The notes beneath the pieces are model-generated. The model saw nothing but the letters and a program-made list of their open reading frames with translations. It was not told where the DNA came from and made no database searches. A stretch of DNA of 64,000 bases from Clostridiaceae bacterium BRH_c20a (GTDB taxonomy: Bacteria; Bacillota; Peptococcia; Peptococcales; BICA1-8), in the NCBI GenBank assembly GCA_000961765.1, contig LADT01000016.1:62001-126000 (forward strand). Reading direction: 5' to 3'. Positions within the stretch are counted from its first letter, which is position 1. Each line of letters starts with the position of its first letter. Positions 43,224-52,053 of this stretch are shown piece by piece. Both the position numbers and the translations under genes were made by a program.

Positions 43224-43238
43224 GGAAAACTATTGTCA
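43224..43238 (+). promoter_or_regulatory. Shared transporter-promoter motif before lctP
   Basis: GGAAAACTATTGTCA, identical over 15 bases to 18669-18683. There the TTGTCA is a -35 with a -10 at 17 bases; here no good -10 lies at that spacing, so the motif may also be a protein site. The other bases of 43066-43388 hold only a candidate leader ORF and binding sites. Confidence 0.5.
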
Positions 43239-43265
43239 GAAATATTTATAAAAAGAAGGAATTTA

Positions 43266-43325
43266 ATGAAAAAAAGTGAAAATTACAATGTGAAATATAA
43301 ATTAGAAAAAAGGAGGTTATTGTAG
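43266..43325 (+). other. Candidate 19-codon leader ORF before lctP
   Basis: GAAGGA, then ATG 43266 and 19 codons reading KKSENYNVKYKLEKRRLL before TAG 43323. Its AGG AGG codons form a second strong ribosome site 60 bases before the one used by lctP. Compare 12035 and 18747. Confidence 0.35.
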
Positions 43326-43388
43326 TTTCTGGTCAAAAAAAGAGAAATATAAGTTAATTTATTTATTTTTTGTGAGGAGGTATTATTT

Positions 43389-45056
43389 ATGGCGTTTTTA
43401 GCTTTCACACCAATTCTTGTTGTTTTTATATTTTTGGTATTTTTAAGATGGCCGGCAAAGCATGCAATGCCACTTGCTTGGGCTTACACTGGAATTATAG
43501 GTATGTTTGTTTGGAAAATGGATATTACCCGTGTTATTGCTTCTAGTCTCCAAGGGGTAATAGTTGCTGCAACAATTCTGTACATTGTCTTTGGAGCGAT
43601 ATTATTATTGAATACTTTAACTTATAGTGGAGCCGTTACCACTATTCGACGCGGTTTTATGGATATTACTCCTGATCGCAGAATCCAAGCTATCATTGTT
43701 GCTTTTTTATTTGGTGCTTTTATTGAAGGCGCTGCAGGTTTTGGCACTCCCGCTGCAGTTGCGGCGCCACTTTTAGTAGTGCTTGGGTTTCCGGCACTAG
43801 CTGCAGTATTAATGGCATTAGTTATTCAAAGTACACCGGTTTCCTTCGGAGCAGTTGGTACTCCCATATTAGTAGGAGTAAAAACAGGACTTGATTCTCC
43901 TGTTATTCATAAAATCCTTGGTACTGCTTCAGCAGCTGACCCAGCCTTTATGGCCTATATATTTGGTATAGGTGCAAAAGTTGCTATTTTGCATGGTATT
44001 ATTGGAACTTTTATTCCTCTAGCTATCTGTATGATGCTTACGAGATTCTTCGGTGCAAACAAATCCTGGAAGGAAGGCTTAGAAGTAGCACCTTTCGCAA
44101 TATTCTCTGCCCTTTGCTTTACAATCCCCTACATGATAGTAGGTGTTTTCTTAGGACCTGACTTCCCATCCTTAATAGGTGCTTTAATTGCCTTACCGAT
44201 AGTAATTACTGCTGCCCGGAAAGGCTTCTTAATGCCTGCTAAAACTTGGGATTTTCCTCCCGAAGCTCAGTGGGGCTCTGACTGGATGGGTTCCTTAAAG
44301 CCGGAAGCAGGTGAAGAAAGACCTAATATGACACTTGCAAAAGCCTGGGTTCCCTACTTGATAGTTGCATCCTTGCTTGTTATCTCTAGAACCTGGAAGC
44401 CGCTAAAGGCATTTTTAACCAGTCCAAGTGTTACTATTGATGTAAAGAATATCCTGGGTACAGGAATAAGCCAAAATGCCCAATTTCTAAATCTCCCTGG
44501 TACTATCTTTATAGTTGCAGTTTTGTTCACTTACTTTATCCAAAATATGAAATCAGAAGAAATGGCCAAGGCTATTTCAGTATCTGCAAAAACCATGGTT
44601 GGTGCCAGTGTAGCCTTAGGCTTCGCAGTGCCAATGGTACGTATCTTTATTAACTCAGGAGTAAATGCAGCTGATTTAGCAAGTATGCCTTTAGCTCTGG
44701 CTGCAGGTGTTGCTTCTATAGCTGGTAGTGCTTGGCCCGCGTTTGCTGCAGTAATTGGTTCTCTTGGTGCATTTATTGCCGGAAGTAATACAGTAAGTAA
44801 TATGATGTTCTCTTTGTTTCAGCATGGTGTAGCAACTGAAATCGGAGTGAGTGGAGCAATGATTGTTGCACTTCAGGCTGTTGGTGGTGCTGCAGGTAAC
44901 ATGATTTGTGTTCACAATGTTGTTGCCGCTTGTGCTACAGTAGGTTTAGTAGGTGTTGAGGGGAAACTCATTAGATGGGCATTGATACCTATGACTTATT
45001 ATCTAATTTTTGCAGGTATCTTGGGTTTGTTTGCCATATATGGTTTAGGGATATAA
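43389..45056 (+). CDS. lctP: L-lactate permease
   Basis: 555 residues, 13-14 membrane segments. [21 protein letters not shown] (about 118-138) and [18 protein letters not shown] (about 461-478) are LctP signatures. It brings in lactate (or glycolate) with a proton. Start ATG 43389 follows GTGAGGAGG. It heads an operon with an FAD dehydrogenase and an Fe-S protein, so the cell can grow on or exchange lactate. Confidence 0.93.
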   Translation: MAFLAFTPILVVFIFLVFLRWPAKHAMPLAWAYTGIIGMFVWKMDITRVIASSLQGVIVAATILYIVFGAILLLNTLTYSGAVTTIRRGFMDITPDRRIQAIIVAFLFGAFIEGAAGFGTPAAVAAPLLVVLGFPALAAVLMALVIQSTPVSFGAVGTPILVGVKTGLDSPVIHKILGTASAADPAFMAYIFGIGAKVAILHGIIGTFIPLAICMMLTRFFGANKSWKEGLEVAPFAIFSALCFTIPYMIVGVFLGPDFPSLIGALIALPIVITAARKGFLMPAKTWDFPPEAQWGSDWMGSLKPEAGEERPNMTLAKAWVPYLIVASLLVISRTWKPLKAFLTSPSVTIDVKNILGTGISQNAQFLNLPGTIFIVAVLFTYFIQNMKSEEMAKAISVSAKTMVGASVALGFAVPMVRIFINSGVNAADLASMPLALAAGVASIAGSAWPAFAAVIGSLGAFIAGSNTVSNMMFSLFQHGVATEIGVSGAMIVALQAVGGAAGNMICVHNVVAACATVGLVGVEGKLIRWALIPMTYYLIFAGILGLFAIYGLGI

Positions 45057-45086
45057 TTTAGGTAGTTAAATAAATAAGCTTAAAGG

Positions 45087-45114
45087 CAAATGCGGGAAAC
45101 ACTTCCCGCATTTG
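45087..45114 (+). promoter_or_regulatory. Strong hairpin between lctP and the dehydrogenase gene
   Basis: Perfect 12-bp stem CAAATGCGGGAA/TTCCCGCATTTG with a four-base loop and no T tract. It is likely an mRNA stability or partial-termination element separating permease from enzyme expression. Confidence 0.6.
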
Positions 45115-45152
45115 TTGCAGTTTATACTGGTTATAACATAGGGGGTTTATAT

Positions 45153-46541
45153 GTGGATAAAAATATTATAAGTACGTTAATGAATTTATTGGGAAGAGAA
45201 AATGTTTTGACTAGTAAGGAAGATATGATCACCTACTCCTTTGATGCAACTGCCGACATGCCTAGCGAGAATCCTGATGTAGTAGTAACACCAGATAATA
45301 AAGAACAGATAGTAGAAATTGTAAAGCTGGCAAATGAAAAGAAAATACCCATCATTACCCGTGGTTCCGGCACTAATTTAAGTGGTGGAACAATCCCAAT
45401 AAATAAAGGGATTGTATTATCTATGTTAAAATTAAATAAAATTTTAGAAATTGATGCAGAAAATATGACAGCTAGGGTAGAGCCAGGTCTAGTAATTCAA
45501 AAACTCAATGATGCTGCAGCTCCTTATGGATTAATTTATCCTCCTGATCCTGGAACCGTTACAACTGCTACTATGGGTGGTTCTGTAAGCGAATGTTCCG
45601 GAGGACTTCGAGGCTTGAAATATGGTGTGACTAAGGATTATGTTATGGGCTTAGAGGTGATTATGGCTAATGGGGACATAATTCGTACCGGAGGAAAAAC
45701 TGTTAAAAATGTAAGCGGATATGATTTAACTAAACTTTTTACCGGGGCGGAAGGAACATTAGGTATAATTACCCAAATTACGGTAAAATTGATACCTGCT
45801 CCCCAATATCGCAGAAGCATGCTGGCAATATTTGACAATTTGGATAAAGCCGGAAAGACTATTGCAGAAATTATTAGTAATAAAGTAATTCCTGCTACTT
45901 TAGAAATAATGGATAATGTAACAATCCGTACAGTAGAAAATTATGCAAAGATAGGATTACCTATTGATGCAGAGGCTGTGTTGATTTTAGAAGTTGATGG
46001 CGGCATTGAGCAAGTAGTTTTGCAAGAGTTTGAGATAGTAAAAAAAATATGTAAGGAAAATGGTGCCGTTGACATTAAATTAGCTCAAAGTGATGCAGAA
46101 AGGGATAGTATTTTTGCGGCCCGTCGTGCTGCATTGCCTGCTTTAGCACAAGTTAAGCCGACTACAGTTCTTGAGGATGCAACTGTACCCAGGAGTAAAA
46201 TACCTGAAATGTTAAAGGCTCTTAAAAAAATTGCAGAAAAATATAATTTGCAGATAGGTACTTTTGGCCATGCAGGAGATGGAAATCTGCATCCTACTAT
46301 CTTAACTGATGAATCAAATAAAGAAGAGATGGAAAGGGTACACAAGGCAGTAGATGAAATTTTCAAAGTAGCACTTGAATTAGGTGGTACCCTGTCAGGT
46401 GAGCATGGAATAGGTATTGCTAAAGCAAAATTTATGGAGTGGGAGTTTGGCAAAGAAGGAGTAGCAGTGATGAAAAAGATTAAGGATGCCCTTGATCCAG
46501 ACAGTATTTTAAATCCTGGAAAAATATTTGGGGGGAATTAA
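45153..46541 (+). CDS. FAD-linked lactate/glycolate dehydrogenase (GlcD type)
   Basis: 462 residues from GTG 45153, 7 bases after AGGGGG; an ATG at 45090 would start inside the hairpin. A VAO-type FAD domain shows ITRGSGTNLSGGTIP and PDPGTVTTATMGGSVSECSGG. The C-terminal cap has GTFGHAGDGNLHPTI and SGEHGIGIAKAKFM. It oxidises D-lactate or glycolate. No electron-transfer flavoprotein genes are here, so electrons probably pass to the next gene's Fe-S protein. Confidence 0.85.
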   Translation: MDKNIISTLMNLLGRENVLTSKEDMITYSFDATADMPSENPDVVVTPDNKEQIVEIVKLANEKKIPIITRGSGTNLSGGTIPINKGIVLSMLKLNKILEIDAENMTARVEPGLVIQKLNDAAAPYGLIYPPDPGTVTTATMGGSVSECSGGLRGLKYGVTKDYVMGLEVIMANGDIIRTGGKTVKNVSGYDLTKLFTGAEGTLGIITQITVKLIPAPQYRRSMLAIFDNLDKAGKTIAEIISNKVIPATLEIMDNVTIRTVENYAKIGLPIDAEAVLILEVDGGIEQVVLQEFEIVKKICKENGAVDIKLAQSDAERDSIFAARRAALPALAQVKPTTVLEDATVPRSKIPEMLKALKKIAEKYNLQIGTFGHAGDGNLHPTILTDESNKEEMERVHKAVDEIFKVALELGGTLSGEHGIGIAKAKFMEWEFGKEGVAVMKKIKDALDPDSILNPGKIFGGN

Positions 46542-46543
46542 TC

Positions 46544-47845
46544 ATGACTATGTATGATTCCCTTGATAAAGTTAAAGCTGAATTAGCCAAATGTATGAAA
46601 TGTGGTAACTGCCAAGAAGTTTGTCCTATTTATTTAGAAGAGCAGAAAGAGGGCACAGTTGCCAGGGGAAAGATAAAATTAGTCGAAGCAGTATTAAAAG
46701 GCGATCTAGAGTATACAGACGGATTTGCTGATAAATTAGCCTTGTGTTTAACTTGTAAGGCATGTAATGCCAAATGCCCATGTGGTGTTAAGGTTGATGA
46801 AGTAATTTTGGCTGCCAGATCTTCCATTGTAAAAAATAAAGGCTTACATCCTTTGAAAAAATTTATTTTTGGTACTTTAAAAAGACCTGGTTTATTTAAT
46901 TTTGGTCTAAAAACAGGGAGTGTTTTTCAAGGTTTAGTATTTAAAAAGCATAAGGCTTTAAATGGTGCTTATCCAAGATTCCCCTTTGGCTTAGATCTGC
47001 GTAGAATAGTGCCTCCTTTGGCGCCATCTCCGTTACGAGATCAATTGCCGGAAATTGTTAAGGCAGATAAGCCGGTAAAAAGAGCAGCCTTTTTTACGGG
47101 CTGTACCATGAATTATATCTATATTGATGCAGGCAAAGCAGTAGTCGATGTTTTGAAAAGAAATAATATTGAGGTTATAATTCCTAAGGACCAGCACTGC
47201 TGCAGCATGCCTATCATTGCTCACGGTGATTCTATAACTGCTAAAGAAATGGCTAAATCCCATGTTGATATATTTAGTAAACTAGATGTTGATTTCATAA
47301 TTACAGCATGTGGTTCTTGTGGAACAACATTTAACAAACATTATTTAGAATTATTAGAGGATAATCAGGAATATTATCTAAAGGCACAAACTATTGCCTC
47401 TAAAATTATGGACATTTCTGATTTTATTGTCAAAGAGATAGGACTTGATAAATCCAAATTAGGTCCGGTTAATCTTAAGGTAACTTACCATGACCCCTGT
47501 CATCTTAACAGAGGAATGGGTGTCAAGGATTCACCCAGAGAAATTTTAAAGGCAATTCCCGGGTTGGAATTTATAGAAATGCAAAATGCTGACCGCTGCT
47601 GTGGTGGAGCGGGGTCCTTTAGCCTTACCCATTATGATTTAGCCATGGCTATTCATAAGCATAAAGCTGATGCTATAAATGCCGCTAAAGCCGATGCGGT
47701 AGTAACAGGTTGTGGTTCATGTATTATGCAATTAAGTGATGGCATGAATAGATATAATCTTAATTTGCCAATGTATCATACAGTTGAAATACTTGCTAAA
47801 TCATATGCAGTTAAAGATCAATTAGATAAAACGACTGCTAATTAG
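46544..47845 (+). CDS. Fe-S oxidoreductase subunit (GlcF/LldE type)
   Basis: 433 residues. Two N-terminal [4Fe-4S] motifs, CMKCGNCQEVCP (about 17-28) and CLTCKACNAKCP (about 69-80). Two CCG domains follow, with GCTMNYIYIDAG, QHCCSMP, HDPCHLNRGMG and DRCCGGAGSF typical of GlcF and heterodisulfide-reductase D proteins. It accepts electrons from the FAD subunit and hands them to quinone or another carrier. It starts 2 bases after that gene's stop. Confidence 0.88.
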   Translation: MTMYDSLDKVKAELAKCMKCGNCQEVCPIYLEEQKEGTVARGKIKLVEAVLKGDLEYTDGFADKLALCLTCKACNAKCPCGVKVDEVILAARSSIVKNKGLHPLKKFIFGTLKRPGLFNFGLKTGSVFQGLVFKKHKALNGAYPRFPFGLDLRRIVPPLAPSPLRDQLPEIVKADKPVKRAAFFTGCTMNYIYIDAGKAVVDVLKRNNIEVIIPKDQHCCSMPIIAHGDSITAKEMAKSHVDIFSKLDVDFIITACGSCGTTFNKHYLELLEDNQEYYLKAQTIASKIMDISDFIVKEIGLDKSKLGPVNLKVTYHDPCHLNRGMGVKDSPREILKAIPGLEFIEMQNADRCCGGAGSFSLTHYDLAMAIHKHKADAINAAKADAVVTGCGSCIMQLSDGMNRYNLNLPMYHTVEILAKSYAVKDQLDKTTAN

Positions 47846-47848
47846 ATA

Positions 47849-47885
47849 AAAGGAGTTGTGACATTAGATCACAGCTCCTTTCTTA
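47849..47885 (+). terminator. Terminator of the lactate operon
   Basis: 13-bp stem AAAGGAGTTGTGA/TCACAGCTCCTTT with one G-U pair and a seven-base loop; the T tract is weak. Confidence 0.7.
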
Positions 47886-47957
47886 TGATAAGCCACAGAT
47901 TAACACTGATAAACACGGATAGTTTAGTTTATAAGTAAGTAAGTGAGATAATTATAA

Positions 47958-48003
47958 GAATGTAGAATGTAGAATGTAGAATGTAGAATGTAGAATGTAG
48001 AAT
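47958..48003. repeat. 7-bp tandem repeat GAATGTA
   Basis: Six and a half perfect copies of GAATGTA. Confidence 0.92.
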
Positions 48004-48034
48004 AGACCATAGACTAAGACATCTTCTTCGGACA

Positions 48035-48146
48035 CTGGTCCCTGGTCCCTGATCCCTGATCCCTGATCCCTGGTCCCTGATCCCTGGTCCCTGATCCCTG
48101 GTCCCTGATCCCTAGTCTCTAGTCCCTGACCCCTGACCCTCGGTCC
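48035..48146. repeat. 7-bp tandem repeat CTGATCC/CTGGTCC
   Basis: About sixteen heptamers, alternating CTGATCC and CTGGTCC, decaying to CTAGTCC, CTGACCC and TCGGTCC at the right end. With 47958-48003 they fill most of the 390-base gap 47846-48236. No gene is seen there. Confidence 0.92.
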
Positions 48147-48236
48147 TCGGGTACATGTTTTACCTTGTCAAACTATTCCTTGGATTTTTGGTTTATAATA
48201 TAAAATGAATAGTACATAAATCAAAGGAGATATTCT

Positions 48237-49496
48237 ATGGAAAAAAATAAACCAAAAATAGTTGTTGTTGGTGGCGGCGCTGGAGGAATGATGGCTGCAG
48301 GAAGAGCGGGACAAGTTGGTGCATTAGTGACTCTGATTGAAAAAAATAAAATACTAGGAAAAAAAATTCTTATATCCGGTAAGGGAAGATGTAATGTTAC
48401 TAATGATTGTGAAATAGAAGAGTTAATTAGTAATTTCCCAGGAAATGGTAAATTTTTATATGGGCCTTTATATAGCTTCTCCAATAATGATTTAATTAAT
48501 TTTTTTACCAAGCTCGGAGTTAAATTAAAAAAAGAGAGGGGAGGAAGGGTTTTCCCCCAATCTGATAGTTCTAAAGACATTGTTGATGCTTTGATTAAAT
48601 ATTTAAATCAAGCAAGAGTTAATATTATAACTGGCACAGATGTAAAAAACATAATCATAAATAATGATCAAGCTCAAGGAGTTTTTTTAGATAATGGTAC
48701 TACAATATCTGCAGATAGGATAATTATTGCAACCGGTGGTGTTTCCTTTCCTGGAACAGGGTCTACTGGGGATGGTTACCATTGGGCTAAAAAAACGGGA
48801 CACACCATTATTCCCTTAAGACCTTCTCTAATTCCCTTAGAAGTTGACGAAGAATGGGTAAAGGAGTTACAGGGCTTAAGTTTGAAGAATGTATCAGTTT
48901 GTATAAAGAATCAAAAAGGGAAAAAAATTGCTGAAGCTTTTGGAGAAATGATATTTACCCATTTTGGAGTCTCAGGACCAATAATATTAACTTTGAGCCG
49001 AAAAGCGGTAGATTACTGGCAGAAGACTTCGGAACTATTATATTTAACAATTGATTTGAAGCCTGCCTTATCTTTTGAACAGCTAGATAATAGGTTGCAA
49101 AGAGATATAGAAAAATATAGCAACAAGCAATTGAAAAATAGTCTAGGGGATTTGCTGCCCAACAAAATGATACAAGTAATAATTAATAAGTCACAAATAG
49201 AAACAAATAAGGTAATGAATCAAATTACTAAAGATGAACGGGAAAATTTATTAAAGCAGTTAAAAGGTTTTGAATTAAAATTAACCAGACCGCGGCCTAT
49301 AAGTGAAGCTATTGTAACTGCAGGAGGAGTTAGTGTCAAAGAAATCAATCCCCAGACCATGGAATCTAAGCTAACAAAGGGACTATATTTTGCTGGAGAG
49401 GTATTAGATATAGATGGAATAACGGGAGGATATAACCTGCAAGCTGCCTTTTCAACAGGATTTGTTGCTGGAGATGCAGCAGCAAGGATTAATTAA
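48237..49496 (+). CDS. BaiN/HI0933-family flavoprotein
   Basis: 419 residues. The N-terminal Rossmann motif VVVGGGAGGMMAAGRAGQ binds FAD, GKGRCNVTN (about 44-52) and TGGVSFPGTGSTGDGY follow, and EVLDIDGITGGYNLQAAFSTG ends it. Family members are NAD(P)-dependent oxidoreductases; BaiN of Clostridium scindens reduces bile-acid intermediates, but most are uncharacterised. Start ATG 48237 after AAAGGAG. Monocistronic or with the next small gene. Confidence 0.88.
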   Translation: MEKNKPKIVVVGGGAGGMMAAGRAGQVGALVTLIEKNKILGKKILISGKGRCNVTNDCEIEELISNFPGNGKFLYGPLYSFSNNDLINFFTKLGVKLKKERGGRVFPQSDSSKDIVDALIKYLNQARVNIITGTDVKNIIINNDQAQGVFLDNGTTISADRIIIATGGVSFPGTGSTGDGYHWAKKTGHTIIPLRPSLIPLEVDEEWVKELQGLSLKNVSVCIKNQKGKKIAEAFGEMIFTHFGVSGPIILTLSRKAVDYWQKTSELLYLTIDLKPALSFEQLDNRLQRDIEKYSNKQLKNSLGDLLPNKMIQVIINKSQIETNKVMNQITKDERENLLKQLKGFELKLTRPRPISEAIVTAGGVSVKEINPQTMESKLTKGLYFAGEVLDIDGITGGYNLQAAFSTGFVAGDAAARIN

Positions 49497-49549
49497 CAGG
49501 TAATCTGGACACTCTAAAAATAAGAGATTTTAGGCTGTGGAGGTTTACC

Positions 49550-50023
49550 TTGGAATTAAATAGTGAGTTCAGTGAAAAATTTAATAGAATTTTGATATAC
49601 ATAGTTATCCTCACTTTATTTTTTGTCTTCATTTTTCAGGGTATTATTTATTATCAACCTTTAACTTACCAGCTTAGCTTAATTGATAAACTAGAAGGTG
49701 AATTAATAAATTATGAGGCTGTTTATCCAGCTGGTGATGTCCTTTTAAACCTGGAACATATTACCTTTCGGGTTGTAGATCCTTATCTTGCAAGTCTGCC
49801 CGAGGCTAAAATTTATCTTAATAACAAGCAGGTTGGCGATTTTACTAATTTACAATATACACTCATAGTAGAAAGTGGAGACCGTATTATACTTGATGCA
49901 TCAGATTATATTGCGGATTTTTTTATAGAAATAACCCCTTCCGAAGATCTGAAAATAAAAGAAGAGGTAATAAGAATTAGCAGAGGAGAACAAGCTATCA
50001 TAATAGTTGAGCCCGCTGACTAG
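49550..50023 (+). CDS. Membrane-anchored protein of unknown function
   Basis: 157 residues from TTG 49550 after GGAGG. One membrane segment (about 12-33: ILIYIVILTLFFVFIFQGIIYY), then an outside domain with predicted beta strands. AKIYLNNKQVGDFTN and VESGDRIILDASDYI look like a small beta-sandwich. I do not recognise the family. It ends in a terminator. Confidence 0.7.
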   Translation: MELNSEFSEKFNRILIYIVILTLFFVFIFQGIIYYQPLTYQLSLIDKLEGELINYEAVYPAGDVLLNLEHITFRVVDPYLASLPEAKIYLNNKQVGDFTNLQYTLIVESGDRIILDASDYIADFFIEITPSEDLKIKEEVIRISRGEQAIIIVEPAD

Positions 50024-50059
50024 TTGCAATATTTACCACAGTATACTATAATCCAAATA

Positions 50060-50085
50060 GGGTGCCTAGACCTTGGCACCTTTTT
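50060..50085 (+). terminator. Terminator
   Basis: GGTGCC/GGCACC stem, eight-base loop and T5 tail, after the gene ending at 50023. Confidence 0.8.
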
Positions 50086-50147
50086 GTAGTTTAATGCTTA
50101 ACTGAGTCCATTAATGGTGCGTTCCGAGTTATTAGAGGAGTGATTTT

Positions 50148-50561
50148 ATGATTTTTGGAAGTAAGAAGGTAGCTAGTATTTCTGTCAAGATGGCTTTAAC
50201 AGAAACAAGAGAAGAGGAACAAAGGGCAAAGCAACTTTATTTGGATTTAGGTATAAAAACTGCAGCAGTTGACTGTGGCGGAGAATATTTAGCATCGGTT
50301 AAAAAGATAGTAGAAAGGGCAATAGTTGCCGCTAAAAGAGAAGGAGTAATTAGAGATACCCATTCTGAAGAAGGTGCTGTTGCTGGTGCAACTAGAGAGG
50401 CATTATCTCAAATTATGCCTAAAGCAATAGGGCTTAATGTCGGAGGAAAGTTAGGTATCGCCCGCCATAATGACCATATAAGTGTGGCGGTATTTTTAGG
50501 TATAGGCTTATTACATCTTGATGAAGTATCTATTGGTTTAGCCCATAGAACTATATCGTAG
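50148..50561 (+). CDS. HutP family RNA-binding protein
   Basis: 137 residues. KMALTETREEEQRAKQLY at the start and LNVGGKLGIARHNDHISVAVFLG (about 99-121) match the HutP fold; His and Asn in RHNDH suit the metal/histidine site. HutP of Bacillus opens the hut terminator when bound to histidine and magnesium. No hut genes are here; aroF follows after one unknown gene. The regulated target is unknown. Start ATG 50148 after GAGGAG. Confidence 0.8.
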   Translation: MIFGSKKVASISVKMALTETREEEQRAKQLYLDLGIKTAAVDCGGEYLASVKKIVERAIVAAKREGVIRDTHSEEGAVAGATREALSQIMPKAIGLNVGGKLGIARHNDHISVAVFLGIGLLHLDEVSIGLAHRTIS

Positions 50562-50577
50562 TTAGGTAGTGATTTTT

Positions 50578-51030
50578 ATGAGGATCTTTTTAAGAGACAT
50601 TGAACTTCATGAAACTAAATACCTTTCTATCTTACCTATTCAAGGATTGGTTTTTTCCATAACTCAAGCAAATGCAGAAAAAATCAGGAATATCGTTGAG
50701 CAGGTTCCTATTTATTTACCTATCATTGGTGATTTAAAGGTTTCTGCTAGATATGAAATAGAGGAACTGATCTTTTTTTGTAAACTTAAATGTATAATCA
50801 TACCTGAGATAAATGAACAGCATGAATATAGCTGTCCTTGGATATTACGATCTGATAATGCGCCATATAATGTATTAATAAGTAAAGAAGGGCAGATTGT
50901 AACCGAAAATATCTTGTTAGAAAATATAGCTACTGCTAAGAATATTAATGGACTAATTATAGATGTTAATGAATTGTTATATTTATGGCCCAAATTGCTA
51001 AACATATGGGCAAATATTAAGGTGGTGTAA
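50578..51030 (+). CDS. Unknown protein between hutP-like gene and aroF
   Basis: 150 residues from ATG 50578; a GTG at 50569 is also in frame, and neither has a strong site. Soluble, mixed alpha/beta, no membrane segment. Two Cys (near 67-71 and 87) and a CPW motif are visible. No family recognised. It is packed between the HutP-like gene (17 bases) and aroF (5 bases), so it is probably co-transcribed with aromatic amino-acid synthesis. Confidence 0.65.
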   Translation: MRIFLRDIELHETKYLSILPIQGLVFSITQANAEKIRNIVEQVPIYLPIIGDLKVSARYEIEELIFFCKLKCIIIPEINEQHEYSCPWILRSDNAPYNVLISKEGQIVTENILLENIATAKNINGLIIDVNELLYLWPKLLNIWANIKVV

Positions 51031-51035
51031 ATCTA

Positions 51036-52043
51036 GTGCTAATTGCACTATCAGGCCAAAGTACTACTGAAGAGATTAATTATCTCGTAAATAGATTACT
51101 ACAACAGCATCTAAATCCTCAGATTTATCAAATAGATGGGAAATCTGTTATTACCGTTAGCAATGATAGCAATTTATCTGAGCTAATGGCACTTGAGGCT
51201 ATGAATTGTGTAGAAAAAGTAATTCCCATTGCTAAACCATATAAGTTGGTCAGCAGAGAATATCTGCCAAATAATTCTGTTATTAAGATAGGTAGTATTG
51301 AAATCGGTTCTGGGAATCTTCAAGTAATAGCCGGTCCTTGTGCAGTAGAAAGCAGAGAACAAATTATTGAGACAGCTATTGCCGTGAAAAAAGCAGGTGC
51401 AACAATCCTAAGAGGAGGGGCCTATAAACCACGAACTTCTCCGTACTCCTTTCAAGGTTTAGGAGAAACCGGTTTAGTTTTTTTAGCAGAAGCCAGGAAA
51501 GTAACTGGGCTGCCTGTTATTACAGAAGTTATGGATATTCATCATTTAGATACTGTTTGTAAATATACCGATATTTTACAAATAGGCTCTCGAAATATGC
51601 AAAACTATTCTTTATTAAAGGAGCTTGCAGCTATTAATAAACCAGTTATGTTAAAAAGAGGTCTTGCAGCAACTCTTGAAGAATGGTTACTTGCTGCTGA
51701 ATATCTAATGGCTGGTGGTAATTCCAAAATAATATTATGTGAGCGGGGAATCAGAACATTTGAAACATATACAAGGAATACCCTGGATTTATCCGCTATA
51801 CCAGCTATTAAAGAATTATCTCATTTGCCTATTTTTATTGACCCAAGTCATGGTACTGGAAAATGGAAATTTGTAAAACCGATGGCTATGGCTGCAGCTG
51901 CAGCAGGTGCCGATGGATTAATGATTGAAGTTCATCCGCTGCCTAGTGAAGCCTACTCCGATGGAGAGCAGTCCTTAACCTTTAATAATTTTAATATCTT
52001 AATGAAAGATTTAAAAATAATTGGTAAAATGGAGAGAGGCTAG
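51036..52043 (+). CDS. aroF: DAHP synthase, type I beta with N-terminal FL domain
   Basis: 335 residues. Residues 1-70 form a ferredoxin-like regulatory domain. The TIM-barrel catalytic part has VIAGPCAVESREQ, RGGAYKPRTSPYSFQG, LQIGSRNMQNY and IDPSHGTGKW. It condenses phosphoenolpyruvate with erythrose-4-phosphate, the first shikimate step; the FL domain usually senses an aromatic amino acid. Start GTG 51036 after AAGGTGGTG. Confidence 0.92.
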   Translation: MLIALSGQSTTEEINYLVNRLLQQHLNPQIYQIDGKSVITVSNDSNLSELMALEAMNCVEKVIPIAKPYKLVSREYLPNNSVIKIGSIEIGSGNLQVIAGPCAVESREQIIETAIAVKKAGATILRGGAYKPRTSPYSFQGLGETGLVFLAEARKVTGLPVITEVMDIHHLDTVCKYTDILQIGSRNMQNYSLLKELAAINKPVMLKRGLAATLEEWLLAAEYLMAGGNSKIILCERGIRTFETYTRNTLDLSAIPAIKELSHLPIFIDPSHGTGKWKFVKPMAMAAAAAGADGLMIEVHPLPSEAYSDGEQSLTFNNFNILMKDLKIIGKMERG

Positions 52044-52053
52044 GAGATTTATA

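Noticed and set aside
45090-45152. 21-codon N-terminal extension of the GlcD-like protein
   Set aside because: It begins inside a perfect hairpin and lacks a ribosome site; GTG 45153 follows AGGGGG.
46085-46453. 122-codon reverse frame over the FAD dehydrogenase gene
   Set aside because: Shadow frame with a biased composition; the forward protein has clear family motifs.
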